NCBI GenBank assembly: GCA_026419785.1
Contig: JAODTK010005521.1
Coordinates: forward strand, 1-64,000
Source: Sclerodactyla briareus
Lineage: Eukaryota; Echinodermata; Holothuroidea; Dendrochirotida; Sclerodactylidae
Direction: 5' to 3'
Length of the DNA stretch: 64,000 nucleotides
Shown here piece after piece: positions 13,805 through 27,182 of this stretch. A program made the position numbers and the translations under genes. Under the pieces are notes generated by a model. That model worked only from the letters and a program-made list of their open reading frames with translations, searched no databases and was not told where the DNA came from. Each line of letters opens with the position of its first letter. The stretch's first letter is position 1.

Positions 13805-16800
13805 TTCTCTCTACCCGTTGCAATTGTGTAACCTGTTGAGGTGCGTATATACTCGTTTGTGTGGGACCCTGAACATATTCCCAGGAATGATTAAAATCAT
13901 TGAATTCGGTGTAAAAAAGAAAAAAAAACAAACAAAAAGTTCAATATAGGTCAAGAGGAGGGCAAGCCCACACTTGATGCGGACAACGGGGGGGATCACA
14001 ATGCGCTTGTTCCCAAAAACAGCAGACCATTTACGTTTCCTTGTTTTGGCCGACCATGACATGACTGTTATGTTCGAACATGCTCCCTCATACCACTCGC
14101 AGCTTGTCTCAACTAAGCCATGTAAGACCTTGCAAATGAGAGCTACTTAGCTATTGCTAAGTCAGCCATGTCCTCGACAACCATAGCTCAACAACTGCTT
14201 ACTCCGTGAGGTGTAGACGAAATCAATTCAATTCTACTAATCAGATATCGTGCTGGAAAGGCCTGAGATAGCAATAAACGGATACATACTATACACATAC
14301 GGACACACACATGATGCGGGACTGACATGGATCCTTCGCCTTTGGCAAACAATGGAAACAGTATTTCGGTTGACAGGAGTCCCCTCTTTCCCTCGACATC
14401 CAGACCTCAGCCAATTGCTCCACACGTCAGCGAATCAACTCCCAGGTCAGATGAATAAAACTCCGATTGTTCCAGCTATCGTCGATGAGGATTGGTTTAA
14501 TTATGAATTTTTACTTCCTAAACAGCTATAGAGTACATACAGTGGGGAACTATCAGTTATCAGTTATCTGTGTCATGACTCCTCCATGGAATTTCCTTTG
14601 GTAAGGAAACCCAGTTAAATCGCCCTCGCTAAAGTTACGCCCTCCATTGCACGCCACTAGGTGTGGATAGCGTAATCGATGCATGCTGACATAGGATAAC
14701 GGGATGCTGCCGGCCTCTAACCAATGGTGGTCTCCAAGGCTAGCCCATGTCTCCCCCTGATAATACAATTGAAAAATTTAAAAATTGTTCTTCTGCAAAA
14801 TAGTTCCTACTAACTATATGGGCTGTGTTAAACAAGGCATTCTCTATTTCGTAATTACCTGGAATTTGTCATGCCCGAAATTAGTACTTCTTGAGAATAA
14901 TATTACCAATGTTACACTATAGGAGCTTTCGCCTCCGGATTCAGCATAGACCCGCTAGTAACGGTATTTAAAACGTAATTTGATAAAACACACGTGTTAA
15001 GACAAAGTATCGGCGAAAGGTGGCGGTAAGCCAGGCGAGCCTAGTCCAATTCCCAAAGCATTATCGGTAAAGCCCGGTGGTTTGGAGCCTCGTTAAACAC
15101 AGGATTCGTTCGTACAATACTGAGAGGAGCTCCGGAAACGGATGACATGACGTCGTGCTGTGAGTGGGAAGGTGGCACGATTTGGAAAATATAATTGGGA
15201 ATCTGTACCGCAGAAAACATCAGGAGACGAATACTGGGAGGTGAAGGAGAACATACGGTTCGATTGTTTGTGCTCGTCTGTGAGTGTGTAAATAGGTCGT
15301 TGGCATGTCTGTAAAGTATCGTTGGAGACGGTCCGGGGGTGGGTTTGGGGGTTGGGCAGGTTGGTGGGGTCGGTTGGGAGTTTGCGAAAATGCCGAATTT
15401 CCCTCGAAAGAACTTGCTTGCACTTGGGCCTATCATAATGTTTCACACATTCCGTATGGAGGTCAAAAGTTATTGAAAGGTGATTCCTTTCTGGGGCTCA
15501 CCTATTTGCCTCGCCTCTATACTTCCAGCAGAACATCATTTCGCCTAAGGAAGGACAAGCCTGTGGAGGATTGAAGTGCAGAGGAAATTGTTGATATGTA
15601 GTATTCCATCCAAAAACAGAAAAAAAACAAAATTCCGGGGGATTGGGGGTGGGGTCATCAATCAATATGAGATATGAGGGTGGGGCACACAAGTGTGAGT
15701 GAGGTTGCAAAATGTTGGAACTGACTGATCTTCCTATTCCCGGGATTTCTGTTTTCTGACTTGCTTCCCCTCCTCTTACGCAACCTTACAGCACCAGTGT
15801 TATCGTCCATAGTGGACTAAACACAGAGATGGATGTCGGCATAAGGGCGCAGGGACACAAGTTAGAGTGTGATGTTTATCATTCTTTTGTCCCCGAAGAC
15901 GAACCACATTTCTGAAGGCTTGTATTAGGGTAATCGTGTGTGTTTGAGGTGTCATGACGGAGAATGAAGGGGATCCTTATCTTAGAGAGGAAGGGATGGA
16001 GGCATGCATTCCACCGAAGAGTATCGGTACAGGCAGAAAAAAGGCAAACGTAATTGCAGTTGGTAACCCTGCAGGTCCCACAGAAAATCAGCGAACAAAA
16101 CCCTCAAGGCCGAACCAATCAGCTGTGGAGTAATGTCCTATATTTGCCTCTGACAGGGAGCCTTACGGGGAAGTTTTTTGGGTGAGAGAGGAAAATAAAA
16201 CAGTGATCAGGTGAGGGAAGGAAATAAGACCGTGACCAGAGGAGCTAATTGGAGCAGAGGCATGGCAGAACTATAGTATGAGGCCGGGTAGCTTCATGCC
16301 ACTAAGACGAATGTTATTTTTTCGCCCAAGATCAAGGTCCAAAATCCGTTGAGTCGGATTCGAGGATCTCAGGTAGCCTCCCATATCAATCGAGTCCTGT
16401 TTCGCTCGTATGGCAACTAGATGGTGACGCAGCGCCACCCCTCATTACTATTTTCCGATGATTCAACTGAACTCTCTGCTTGTCTGTTCAGCTGCCTTGT
16501 CGGAATGTAAACAACAGCACTACACTATCGGTATCACTTGAGATTTGACTCAATTATCTTTTTATTCCCGTTATCTTTCCCTTATCCTCGAAGTGAATCA
16601 TTCACTAAATAGGAACATTCCCAAGCAACTCTTTATCGATGCAAGTAGGAGCATGCCCTTGTTACCTGTTACCAATTGACGGTCTAGTAAGCTAAACGAA
16701 CGCAACATTCAGGGTAACCATTGTTTTGAATCACTGTCAAAGAATGCGCAACGGTGGTTTGTATGACTCGTATTTGAGAAGAAAAAAATACAAGGGAACG

Positions 16801-17456
16801 TCGGTCTGCGATGGATCTGATTTGTTTTTTGTTCAGGTTTGGTTATTTCCAGGAATGACTCCCAATAATTATTCTGTCTCGCAATAATGGTCATGTGTTG
16901 GATTTCAAAATCAACTATTAATGTTTCTCTGTTCTTACACTTGGTTGCGTAATTACAATAATTGCATTGATTTGAACCCGTGTGTAGTGGAGATACAATC
17001 AACACACTTTGTGAGAAAAATGCACTTAGTTATATTGCCATCGTTAAGCACTATATGGGTTATTACGTGCCCCGATATTCGCGCACAAAAAACAACAAAA
17101 AAACACAGAATGTGCAGGAAATTTATGTTCGACAGTGCTTGCGATTTTTGTACATACACGAGGTTTACATGTCTTACACCGTCCAGCCAAGGGCATGGAA
17201 ATTTATTGCTACTTAATACAGTAAGCTATGACAGACTATGGATTATGATCGAGCAAAATGTACACATTTCGCCAGAATTGATCATACTTTTCTAACAGGA
17301 ATTCTTTAGTATAACCACGTGCTCTGATAGCACATCACTGTAAAATAACGTTACAAACTTTTTAAACAATGCGAGTATAAAAAAATGATGTGGTATAATT
17401 CTGATACCCATAGGGAAACGATTTACGAAAATCTCTCCTAACGGATAACTGTAACC
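13805..17456. other. No gene recognised; G-rich tract inside
   Basis: Nothing here could be assigned to a gene. Overlapping proline-rich minus-strand frames at 15041-15446 are the shadow of a G-rich plus strand (see the tract at 15335-15379) rather than evidence of coding. Confidence 0.5.
15335..15379 (+). other. G-quadruplex-prone tract
   Basis: Four closely spaced runs of three to five G with loops of one to three T (GGGGGTGGGTTTGGGGG, then GGG) begin the tract, and further GG and GGGG runs follow. This satisfies the usual four-run G-quadruplex pattern on the plus strand. It may be incidental; no gene is attached to it. Confidence 0.6.
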
Positions 17457-19125
17457 AAACTAAAAGGTGATATATAGGCCACTTATTTTGAAATAAGTCT
17501 GCTCAGTTCAATATTTTCAAATAAACATTTTAAGAGGACGGACTCAGTAGAGTCTTATCTGAAAACCATTGCTCCAAACTATCATTCAGTATAAACCTTC
17601 CACACATTGACGTATTGGTTTCTTAATTGTATATTGCATATAATATTGCTTATAGTGTGATCAATACTGTGTGAGACGCTTCCTGTGTATTATCGGACTG
17701 TATAAAAAATGACCCTCGAAAAAAAAAAAAAAAAAAAACTTCGAATAAAATGTTCATGTGAATGTGATCATATTGGTTAGTTCCCCAAACCTCGGCGAGT
17801 TGAAGAGCTAATATTTGATTTTTTTCAACTAACCCCCCCCCACCCTCTTGTGGATTGTCGAAAAAAAACCAAACCATTTCAGGGAGGGAGGGAAGGAGAA
17901 ATCCCTCGGGTTCTGAGCCTTTGGACACAAAGACCCCATTATTCAGAGGTGCTGGAGGGCGGATATATGACTAGGCTAAACGCCTTATAGGAAAGGAGGG
18001 TGTGACGGAACCATCTCAACTGCCAATTATGGTTGTGTTGTTTTTTCGCAACAATGCATTGAAAAATAGTTAACAGGTAAGACCTTGGAGTGTCATGATG
18101 ATGACCTTCAAAGTGAAGACCATATGATAGCCCTGTCATTGCGATCCGATATTGGTATGAGCGATCTAATACTGTAATGTGGTTCCCGAAGATAAGGTGG
18201 GACTGGGCAATACCCACATTAAAAAATTCTCTCGCTACCGTTCGTGGAAGTGGTTTTATACAGGATTTTGGCAGATGGATCACGTCCAAAACTTGGCACA
18301 CAGTGTCAAATGCTGTGTGACAAAGACAATGCGTTCCATTCTTTAGTTGAACCTGCATTGAATTGAAAGATCGTTGTCCCTCATCAGTGAAAATGCACTC
18401 AGGTGATAAACCGTGGATGCAAATGGACATAAAAGGCACATCCAAAGACGCCCTATTGCCTTCCTGAATGGGGATAATGCCAATCCGTCAATGCGGAACG
18501 CAGTTGTACGGAAAATCGTAGCCGGATAAATCAAATTTCTAGGAGAGTTCTTCTCCGTAACCTCAGGAATGATGATCCGTCAAAGGACATGAGGGCATAG
18601 GTGCTCTCACATAAAGTTGTGCAAGCTCCCTCTGTTTATCAGCCCCTGACCTCCATGACGGCACTGATAAGGAAATGCGGGGACGCAAAAATGCAACCTT
18701 GCATTCTACTGCCTGAAAATGCTGCAGTCATATCGTCCTTCTAAAAATATACCCAATGTTCGAACCACATGAAATGTCACGAAAAGCTCCGTTAGAGTGA
18801 AGGAAAGCTGCAAGGCATTAGGGCCCTGATAATATTCCGAACAAATCATACGTGGTTGGTCCTGGCTTACACTAGGAATAGATGTAGTGTGCTGGGAGTT
18901 GAGGAGGGCAGTGCAGGGGGGCAGTTGGATGGAGTGGGGGCGGGGGGGGAGAAGTCAGAGGGAGGGGGCGACAGTCAGAAGCCGGTTCCAGTCGCGGTGG
19001 ATGGAGGAAAGGAGGACTGGGGGGGGAGGGATAAGGTAAAAGGGAAGTTTTGCTGGTGGAGATTCGAGTGTCCGGTTATGTTGACAGGGGGAATTTAATC
19101 GCGGAGATAAGCCTGAAAGCGTACT
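17457..19125 (+). repeat. Tandem duplication, 1.7 kb unit, copy A
   Basis: This segment repeats head to tail at 19126-20835. Landmarks in both copies are GGTGATATATA at the start, a run of A then a run of C in the first third, the phrase ATGGATCACGTCCAAAAC, and a very G-rich final 250 bases. The copies differ mostly by one- and two-base insertions or deletions. The G-rich end lies, in copy B, just upstream of a LINE endonuclease frame, so the unit may include the 5' part of that retrotransposon. A 168-codon minus-strand frame at 17939-18445 is open only in copy A and is therefore doubtful. Confidence 0.85.
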
Positions 19126-20835
19126 CAAAACTAAAAGGGTGATATATAAGGTACTATTTTGAAATAAGGAATGCCTCATTTCAATTATTTTTAAATAAAC
19201 ATTTTTAAGGGATGGACTCAGTAGGTATGCACCCATTGCTCAAAACCTATCCTTCAATTAGAACCTTCAAACATTGACGTATTGGTTTCTTAATTGTATA
19301 TTGCATAATATCGCTATAGTGTGATACTGTGTGAGACGCTTCCTGTGTATTATCGGACTGTATAAAAAGACCCTTGAAAAAAAACAAAAAAACTTTCGAA
19401 TTAAAAATATGTTCATTGTAATTGTGCTCATATTTTGGTGTTCCCCCTAAACCTGAGCGAGTTTGAAGAGCTAATATATTCTTGATTTGTTCAACTAACC
19501 CCCCCCCCTCTTGTATTTCGAAAAAAAAAACCAAACCATTTTCATTGGAGGGAGGGAAAGGACGGAGAAATCCGCTCGGATCTAGCCTTGGACACAAATA
19601 CTCCTATTATCAGAGTGCTGGAGGGCGAAAAATATGTCTAGGCCTAAAACTCCTATAGGAAGAAAAAAGAGGGTAGTGACGACCATCTCAACTGCCCATA
19701 TGTTGTTGTGGGTTTTTTGGCATACAATGCATTGAAAATAGTTAACCGGTATAGACCTTTGAGAGTTCATGATATTTTGATCGACCCTTCAAAGTGAATA
19801 AAGACCTGATGATAGCCCTGTCATTGCTGCTACGATTGGTATGAGCGATCATAATACTTCAATTTGGTTCCCTAAAGATGAGGTGGGACCCTGGGCAATA
19901 CCCACATTAAAAAAATCTCTCGCCCCGTTCGTGGAAGGGTATAAAGGATTTTGGCAGATGGATCACGTCCAAAACTTGGCACACAGTGTCAAATGCTGTT
20001 GACCAAGTACAATGCGTTCCATCTTCTAGTTGAACCTGTCATTGAAAGGATCGTTTCCCTCTCAATCAGTGAAAATGCACTCTGTGATTTAACCGTGGGA
20101 TGGATGACAACTGACATAAAAAGTGCTATCCAAAGACGCATATTGCCCCTTCATGAATGGGATAATACCAACTACCGTCCCATGCGTAACGCAGTTTCGT
20201 ACGGAAAATGTTAGCGGTACCCTAAATCAAATTTGTATTTGAAGTTCTCTCCGTAACCCAAGGACTGATGATCCGTAAAAGTGACATGAGGGCATAGAGT
20301 GCTCTCAAAAAAAGTTGGCAAGCTCCCTCTGTTTTATATCAGCCCTGACAGCCCTGACGCAACTGATACAGGAAAATTGCGGACGAAAATAAATGGCAAC
20401 CTTTGCATTTATCTACTGCCTTAAATGCTGCTGCCGTCATATATGCCTTCTAAAATATCACCCAATGTCGAACAACATGAAATGTACGAAAAGCTCCGTA
20501 GAGTGGAAAGTGCAAGGACATAGGGCCTGATAAATATTCCGAACAAACTCATACCGGGGGTTGGTCCTGGCCTTGACACTAGGAATAGTTTAGGAATAGT
20601 TTAGTTGTGCTGGAAGGTGAGGAGGCAGTGCAGGGGGGTCAGTTGGATTAGAGTGGGGGGGCGGGAGAGGAGTACAGAGGAGGGGCGACAGTCAGAGGCG
20701 GTTCCAGTCGCGGTGGATGAGGGAAGGTTGGGGACTGTGGTGGAGGGTAGGTAAAAGGGGAAGTGTTTGAGGTGGGAGATTCGATTGTCAGGTATGTTGA
20801 CGGGAATTTAGTCGCTTAGATAAGCTGAAGCGTAC
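19126..20835 (+). repeat. Tandem duplication, 1.7 kb unit, copy B
   Basis: This is the second copy of the unit at 17457-19125, joined directly to it. A plus-strand frame at 19951-20214 (87 codons) reads as a plausible peptide, including NAFHLLVEPVIERIV, whereas copy A carries frameshifts in the same place. The minus-strand frame open in copy A is broken here. Neither strand can be called coding from two discordant copies. The G-rich end (about 20555-20800) leads into the LINE. Confidence 0.85.
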
Positions 20836-21355
20836 GCGTGTTTGTTTTCAGGGAGCACGGGGAGGATATTAGTGCGAGGGAAAACCCGGGATCGTGGGGG
20901 GGATGAGGAGGGTCATGGTGGGGGTTGTCGAGATAGGCACTAATAAATCTCGGGGTGACAGTCAGGAAGGTCACACAGATCCCGATTCCGATGAACTGTG
21001 TTGGCAGGCTGAAGTCCACTAGGTCGAAAGTACGCGATTTGTGGCATTCTCCCTTAGGTTTGACGATCGCGGTGCACGGTAGGACGATAGGGGTTCAATA
21101 GGTGGTTAAATGTAGAGTGTGCTGGGGAGGGCGTTCAGTTTGTGGATGTTCGTGTTTTCTGGGGAAGGAGGGATATTTTAGCTAAGGATCGGTCTTCACT
21201 TAATGGTGCGGGGCTTCACTGTAGGCAAGTGGTCAATTCTGAGTGGGAGGGTGTTAAACTAAATTGGGGGCGAGGGTTTGAGGTGTCCGTAGGCTTACTG
21301 GCAGGGTTTGTAAAATAGTAAGAGTGGGAGGTGGCGGAGGTCAACAGTTAGCGAT

Positions 21356-21945
21356 ATGATATGTTACCAGCTGTCTTTATTCTGTGCTAATGTTCAAAGT
21401 ATCAGTAACAAGTTTGATGAGTTGCGGATTTTAGTCCAGGAACGCAAGCTTAACGTAGTTGGAATTACAGAGTCTTTGCTGAATGAGGATATTTCCACAG
21501 CCGAATTTCACCTTCCGCGTTATGTTGTGTATAGCAAGATAGGATAGAGTACTCTCCGGGGCATGGGTGGTGGAAAATTTGGTGTAGGTGAGGTCGACGG
21601 ACTAGTGTGAGGGGACGATTGGTGGTAAGTTTTGTCAACTCGGTTTGGTGTGAATTCCGTCTAACTCATCTGGTATTCCCCGTTCTTTATTAGTTGGCGT
21701 TGTGTACCGTTCTCCCAAATAGCTCTGAAGACAACAACATCTTTTCTTCCGACATGCTTGTCGAAGTTTCTGGAAGAGTACAATTATTATGAGTGTGATT
21801 TCAATCATCCAGATACTTCTTGATCTGATGGGAATAGGGCAGTAATGGATCGGCTTTCAATGTCAAGCAGGATTTTCTCCTCTCAGCATGTACATTGCCC
21901 TACCAGAAAGAATAACATTTTGGATTTAGTTTTGAGCAGTGATCT
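21356..21945 (+). pseudogene. LINE endonuclease domain, frameshifted
   Basis: The first 64 codons (21356-21547) are open and contain the start of an endonuclease/exonuclease/phosphatase fold: NVQSISNKFDEL near the N terminus and LNVVGITESLL about residue 35. The family uses this Asn and Glu in its active site. The frame then stops. Further pieces of the same domain appear in other frames, notably NILDLVLSSD at 21914-21943, a block typical of the later part of LINE endonucleases. No start codon upstream can be trusted. It lies directly upstream of the reverse transcriptase remains and belongs to the same element. Confidence 0.75.
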
Positions 21946-22689
21946 AGTTCTGTAGCTATGTAGAGAGCGTGGTACGCGGTGCAAGCATTGATCACGATAT
22001 TTAGTTCCAATTGTCTGTTCTGTCCAATATCCACAGAGTGTAAAGCGTGTTTCCTTGTTTCGCGAAGGCGATGTGGATGGCATGTCAGGTTTTTTTAGCA
22101 AGTAGATTGGATAAATTGTTAGAGTTACGAATGCTGTTGACTTGGGAATGGTTTTCCTGAAAAGGTTAACGGGTTTTGATGAAAGTTACGTTCCTTGGAG
22201 GAAATGTCGCAGTAAGAAACATGATACCTCTTTGGATGAAAAGGGAAGTTTTACTGGCCATCCACCGTAAGCGACAACTTATTGCGACTTTATCGTTCTT
22301 CGGGGTCCGTGTCTGATCTAGAGCATTTCAAAGTTTAGCCAAAGCTTTGTTACAGCGTTTAGTTCCTGGTGCTCAACTTGATTTTGAGAGGCAGATGCAT
22401 CAAAATCAAGGAGAATCCTCGTATGCAGTTTTCTCTTATGTGAGGGTGACGCAGAAAGTCAAGGATAGCATTGGTCTTTGAAGATCCGACTCGGGCAGTA
22501 CAATCAGCGATAGCCAGGAGATGGCTTAGGTTCTCAATAATTATTTCTCGTCGTTTTTACTCATGAGAACTTGGTAATTTGGGGAACCATAGTTGTCGGG
22601 GTGGTTTCTCCGCATAGTATTGGTTATATATGGTGTGTGTTCGCCTGGTTTAGTTAAGGAGAAAATGCAGAAGAAGCTCAAAAGTGATA

Positions 22690-23640
22690 CAGCTTCCTGG
22701 TCTGACGGAGTTGATCAATTTCTTAATAAAATCCCTGACACCGACGAGTGTCTGTTCCATTAGCTATTATTTCAATAAGACTCTACACGACGGTATTGTT
22801 CGGATGATTGGAGGAGAACAAATGTTTCCCTATTCTCAAGAAAGGCAAACGGTCTCTTCATTGTAATTACAGGCCAGTCGTCTTATAAGGTGTCGGCAAG
22901 GTAATGGGAATCAGCATTCGGATCATTGGTTGATTATTTCAATGAGCATAGTCTGTTAGGGATTCTCAAGCCTGGGTAGGAAAAATCGTTCGTGTTTGAC
23001 TAAATCCTTGGAATTTATGGAGATTGTTGGTTAAATGTTCTGTTACAAACGGCAATGCTGTGGATTATAATTTTCATCGGACTTCAGGAAAGCTTTTGAC
23101 AAGGTTCCTCTAGAGGCGCTCGGGCTCAAGTTAGAGAGATTTGGCTTGAGGGAATGTCCTGCAGTGGATTCGTGAGTGGCCTAAAATAGGGAACAAAAGA
23201 GTGTCATTAATGGCGGTCGTCTTCTTGGCAAAAGGTCCACTAGTGGTGTTCCAGGGATCGGTTCTCGGGCCGTTACTCTTTCTGGCGTATATGGACGATC
23301 TTGAAGGTTCTGTTCATTCCAAGGTTCAGAAGTTCGCAGACGATACTAAGTTGTATCGGGAGGTCGGTTCGAACGATGAGCTGCCAATGTTCAAAAGGGA
23401 TCGGAAATTTCATCAAAATGGTTTTCCGACTTGCAAATGTTCTTTCAATGTCGACAATTGCAAAGTTATGCATTTTGGTTTTCCAACAATCGCAACGCTT
23501 CCTTCAGTTGAATGGCCGAAAACTCAGGAGGTATTTCAGGAAAAGATCTTGGTTTTGTTTTGATTTCTTGAAATCGTCCAGCAGTGGTGCCGAAGCTGCT
23601 ATAAGAAGTAATTGGATTCTTAGCTTGTATTAGACGCAAC
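22690..23640 (+). pseudogene. LINE reverse transcriptase domain, frameshifted
   Basis: Reverse transcriptase blocks appear in the right order but in shifting frames: a WSDGVDQF block near 22697, CNYRPV at 22862-22879, DFRKAFDKVP at 23080-23109, QGSVLGPLLF at 23252-23281, and the catalytic FADDTKLYR at 23333-23359. The last two share one open frame (23201-23563, 120 codons). The two adjacent Asp of FADD are the metal-binding pair of the polymerase. Downstream, fragments matching the thumb region follow. Stop codons and frameshifts throughout mean no full protein is encoded as written. Confidence 0.85.
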
Positions 23641-24343
23641 TTCAGTTTCCTTCCTTGATATTTATATTGTTTGTCAGGTTGGCAACTGTTGAGACCGCGA
23701 CTGAGATTCTGTACAAGTGTGGAATCCCTACTTTTGGGCAAAGACCAGCAGTAAAATTAAAACGTTCAGCGTAGGGCACCAAGAATAGATTCCTGTCTGC
23801 AAACTTTATCTTAACGAGGAAAGATTAAGTCGTCTCGGTCTAACTACCATTGAGCTGAGGCGAATCCGGGTGACTTGATCCATGTTCTCAAATTGTCCTG
23901 GCCTGTCCTTCCACTACTTTCTTGAATTTTCCAATGTTTACTGCAAATAGAGCCACTGTCTCAAGCTTCGTGCAAGCGCTGCACAAATGGACATTCGTAA
24001 ATATTTCTTCTCGCAGAGAGTGATCAATGAGTGGAATTGGTCTTCCTTAAAATGTTGTTTGCTCTAAGAGTGGGAATGCGTTCAAGAACAGTCTATAGAT
24101 TTATTTTTCAGGAATCACTGGCGAATTATTTAGTTCGAGTTGTTGGGTTCATTTTTTTCCTGGATGATGTGGCTTCGGGGTCGTTATTAGGTTCTATATC
24201 TTATATATATTATTTTGCATCCAAACATTCGCGGTGTTTTACACTCACATTTTTCTTCAAATGCTAAATTTTCCATCTCATTCGAGAATCCATCCCTATC
24301 ATTTACGTACATGTGCAATGTTTTACAGTTTTTGCCTCTTGTC

Positions 24344-24482
24344 TATAATATATATATATATATTATATATATTATTATATATATATATATTATATATATA
24401 TATATAGATATTATATATCTATATAATATATATATATATAATATCTATATATCTATATCATATATATATATATATAGATCTA
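24344..24482. repeat. TA-rich microsatellite with ATAGAT interruptions
   Basis: About 140 bases of TA repeat with periodic AGATAT units, largely self-complementary. It follows the LINE closely and may mark its 3' end. The open frame of isoleucine and tyrosine repeats across it (24215-24670) is an artefact of the repeat. Confidence 0.9.
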
Positions 24483-27182
24483 TTAACCCCACACGTAAGT
24501 ACTATTGGTTGTTTGTCATATTGCTTTTCTGTCTTGTCATACATGGCGATCTGATGCCATTGGTTCTGCTTGGAGTGTTTATTTTAAATGATTTGGAATG
24601 TTTAACAATGTACCCGAACTTCGTAGCTCATGTACCATTACCCATAGATTCCAACCGCAAAAATAAATGATTTATCAATCTATTTTTCTCATTTTCTGTA
24701 ATTGGATCTTCTTTGTATAATTCATTAGTTACCACTGAAACCACACCACTAATTCCATAGGCGAACTTCGAGATTGTGTCTAAACTTAGTTAATACTTCC
24801 GTCGATTTTTTTTTTTTTTACACAATGTTCTATCCATGGTTTTCAGTCAGAAAGTTAGATTATTAAACTTCACTTCCATTGGCTCCATAGCCAAAGAAGC
24901 GAGGATGTTCTCACAAATAAAACAGACGCGACCAATGCCATAAGTTATACTCAGAATGTTTTCAGGTTCTCTCGTGCGGCAGCGTAGGCTCGCTGAAATC
25001 CTTTGTCACGTGCATACATATAAACAGTGACGTTTTGTGGATTATCTGTAATAAGTACTATATTACTTGCGTTGTATACATACCTATATTCACACTTGAC
25101 TGCAACATCATTGTTTTCTCCTCGCTCGCTCTTTTTTACTTTGAATTCGTTTTCTAGATATTTAGGTTTCTCTCCCGCTCGCCTCTCATAGTCCATTTAA
25201 ATACAGTCACGCTGAGTACCGTAACTCTCATAGTCTATAATGTAAATGTGGTGAGTTTACTGATGATCCAACCACATAATTGTATTCCTTCATGATCTAA
25301 TGTTCGTAATGGGGGCCATGAAGCTGATGTGATGATTAGTCCTTCTGATAATACTGAGGAGGGTAGTTGATCAGTTCTCAACACGTTATTATACTAAAAG
25401 GTAAAAGGTATAACTACAGTAATCGACAGTATAGTTCGAAGGTAATTAATTCATTCCTACCATTAATTTCATACGCATAGCACATGCAGAGGGTTTTTGT
25501 GTTGTCAGTTTATTGTAAATGAACAAAAAATACAGAGGTCCCGTGAAAACAAATAAAACACATTAATTAGATTAGTCTACCCCCGCAGGAGGATAATTTG
25601 ATGGGTGGGCTTATAGTGGGTGAATTAATCGAGTAGGTAGCGGTCAATAAACGTATCAGCCCCTGCAAATAATGAATTGAACGAATCCGACAAAATCAAT
25701 CTGAACAGAAGATGTTGTGTGGGTGGGGTGCTAATTTCACCGCCCATACTAAAAAAGGAACACTTCCCTAGACGGATCATATTGAGTGGATATAGCCAGC
25801 GTTATAGTGACAACATGATGGATGTTTTGATAAATGGATGATAAACTCAAGGGTGAATGTAATCGGATACGGGCGATTGATGAGCCGTTCAGTCGTATAA
25901 ACGAAAGCATTCGGAAGAGCAGACAGTTGTCATGGATGGCAACGAGCCATGTAACACATGATCAAGCTGCTAACATCGAAGCATCAAAACATTTTAAATT
26001 AGTGCAGTTATAGCGAATTTAATTGAATCACCACCGATCATAATCGTTACAGAAGTGTTCCACCATATTTCAATATATTTACCTCTTTCATACGTTTAAT
26101 GTGAAAGTACGATTTGACTTCTAAAACGAGGCAGGCGGCCGAGGCGTGATTCATGATAACAATTCCAATATAGTCCGATGATAGTCGATAATTCGCGGGG
26201 ACGGGGGGTCATGACTACGTGAAACATGAAGGGAGGACAGGTGCTAGAGTCACAGTGAGTCTTGTTTCGAAGGTCTTCATGGCTACCCCTCCTTTCTCTT
26301 GTACCACGCAAAGATAGGAATGTCCGAGTGTGGTACAGTGTTGAATAATCCTTTGTCAATGGTTGAGGACTCTGTCGCGAGGGCGATCTAAGTGATTAAA
26401 AACAATTTAAAAATATATACCAAAACAAACATGATCACTGCTTTTATTCATTTTGTTTTAATAACACAACACCCCATAGGATACGCTATGATTTGGGTAT
26501 CTCTGGTCACTTTGGCGGGGGAGTGACAATGTGGTATCAGTGACACTTTGAAGCGAAAATTCTTAGTTCGAGTGCTAGCAGTTACTGGACGATCCTCCCT
26601 AGTGGCTGTACTTGCAGTTGCGACGAACGAGGTCTTGGTTCTCACTTCAGGTTGTTCCTCTTAAAGCAGTGAATATGTGGGTTTCCGGGGTCTGTATCGG
26701 GATATTCTAAATCTGATATATGCAATGAATTTTGTTAGTCGGCTGTGAACAGTCGTTAGACATGAGAGGTTCAATTCTCCGAGGTTCTGAAAGTAGTCGA
26801 ATTCGTTATTAATCGATCGCTGTTCCGTGGAAGAAGAGGGTGTCGCAAAATGTGGTCGGACGTCTGTCGGGGTTGTTCCACACGCCCTGCCTCGATATAA
26901 TCCGAGCACTAGTCGAGTAGTGGAGAAGAGTTTCCGTATCGCCAGTGCTCATTCATATCCACGGCCAGAGTTCCTTGATGAATCTCATTTGGTTCCAGAA
27001 ATCCAGAAATCAAACCCAACAAAATCAGCTATAGCAGGCATGCTATTCTGATACATCATTACGTTCACACATTACGTGAAACGCACGTGAGGAATAACTA
27101 ATTCTACCTTCAAGAAAATCCACAAGAGTAACAGGACAGACGTGGGCATTTGAATATTGATTTCGTGTCTGATAATGATTTG
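24483..27182. other. No gene recognised
   Basis: Neither strand shows a domain, RNA gene or element that I can support. Open frames do not exceed about 90 codons. Confidence 0.5.

Larger units (their letters stand above)
20836..24343 (+). mobile_element. CR1/Jockey-like non-LTR retrotransposon, heavily frameshifted
   Basis: Remains of one LINE run in a single direction with domains in the canonical order: apurinic-type endonuclease (21356 to about 21945), linker, reverse transcriptase (about 22690-23620), then the conserved C-terminal block ending RKYFFSQRVINEWN at 23996-24037. In life such an element encodes an endonuclease that nicks the target and a polymerase that copies the element RNA there. 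Every domain is readable only by changing frame, so the copy is dead or the sequence carries indel errors. The 5' boundary is unclear: the G-rich sequence shared with the upstream tandem repeat may belong to it. The 3' end is followed by a TA microsatellite and I see no target duplication. Clade assignment rests on remembered motif similarity. Confidence 0.85.

Noticed and set aside
13464-13931. 155-codon minus-strand open frame
   Set aside because: It lies antisense over the tRNA-like sequence at 13733 and has no motif or splice context.
15041-15446. Three overlapping proline-rich minus-strand frames
   Set aside because: Being open in all frames is explained by the C-rich strand opposite a G-quadruplex-prone tract.
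17939-18445. 168-codon minus-strand open frame, the longest in the window
   Set aside because: The homologous sequence in the adjacent tandem copy does not keep the frame, and the plus strand of that copy reads at least as well. No motif is present.
24215-24670. 151-codon frame rich in Ile and Tyr
   Set aside because: It is created by the TA microsatellite.
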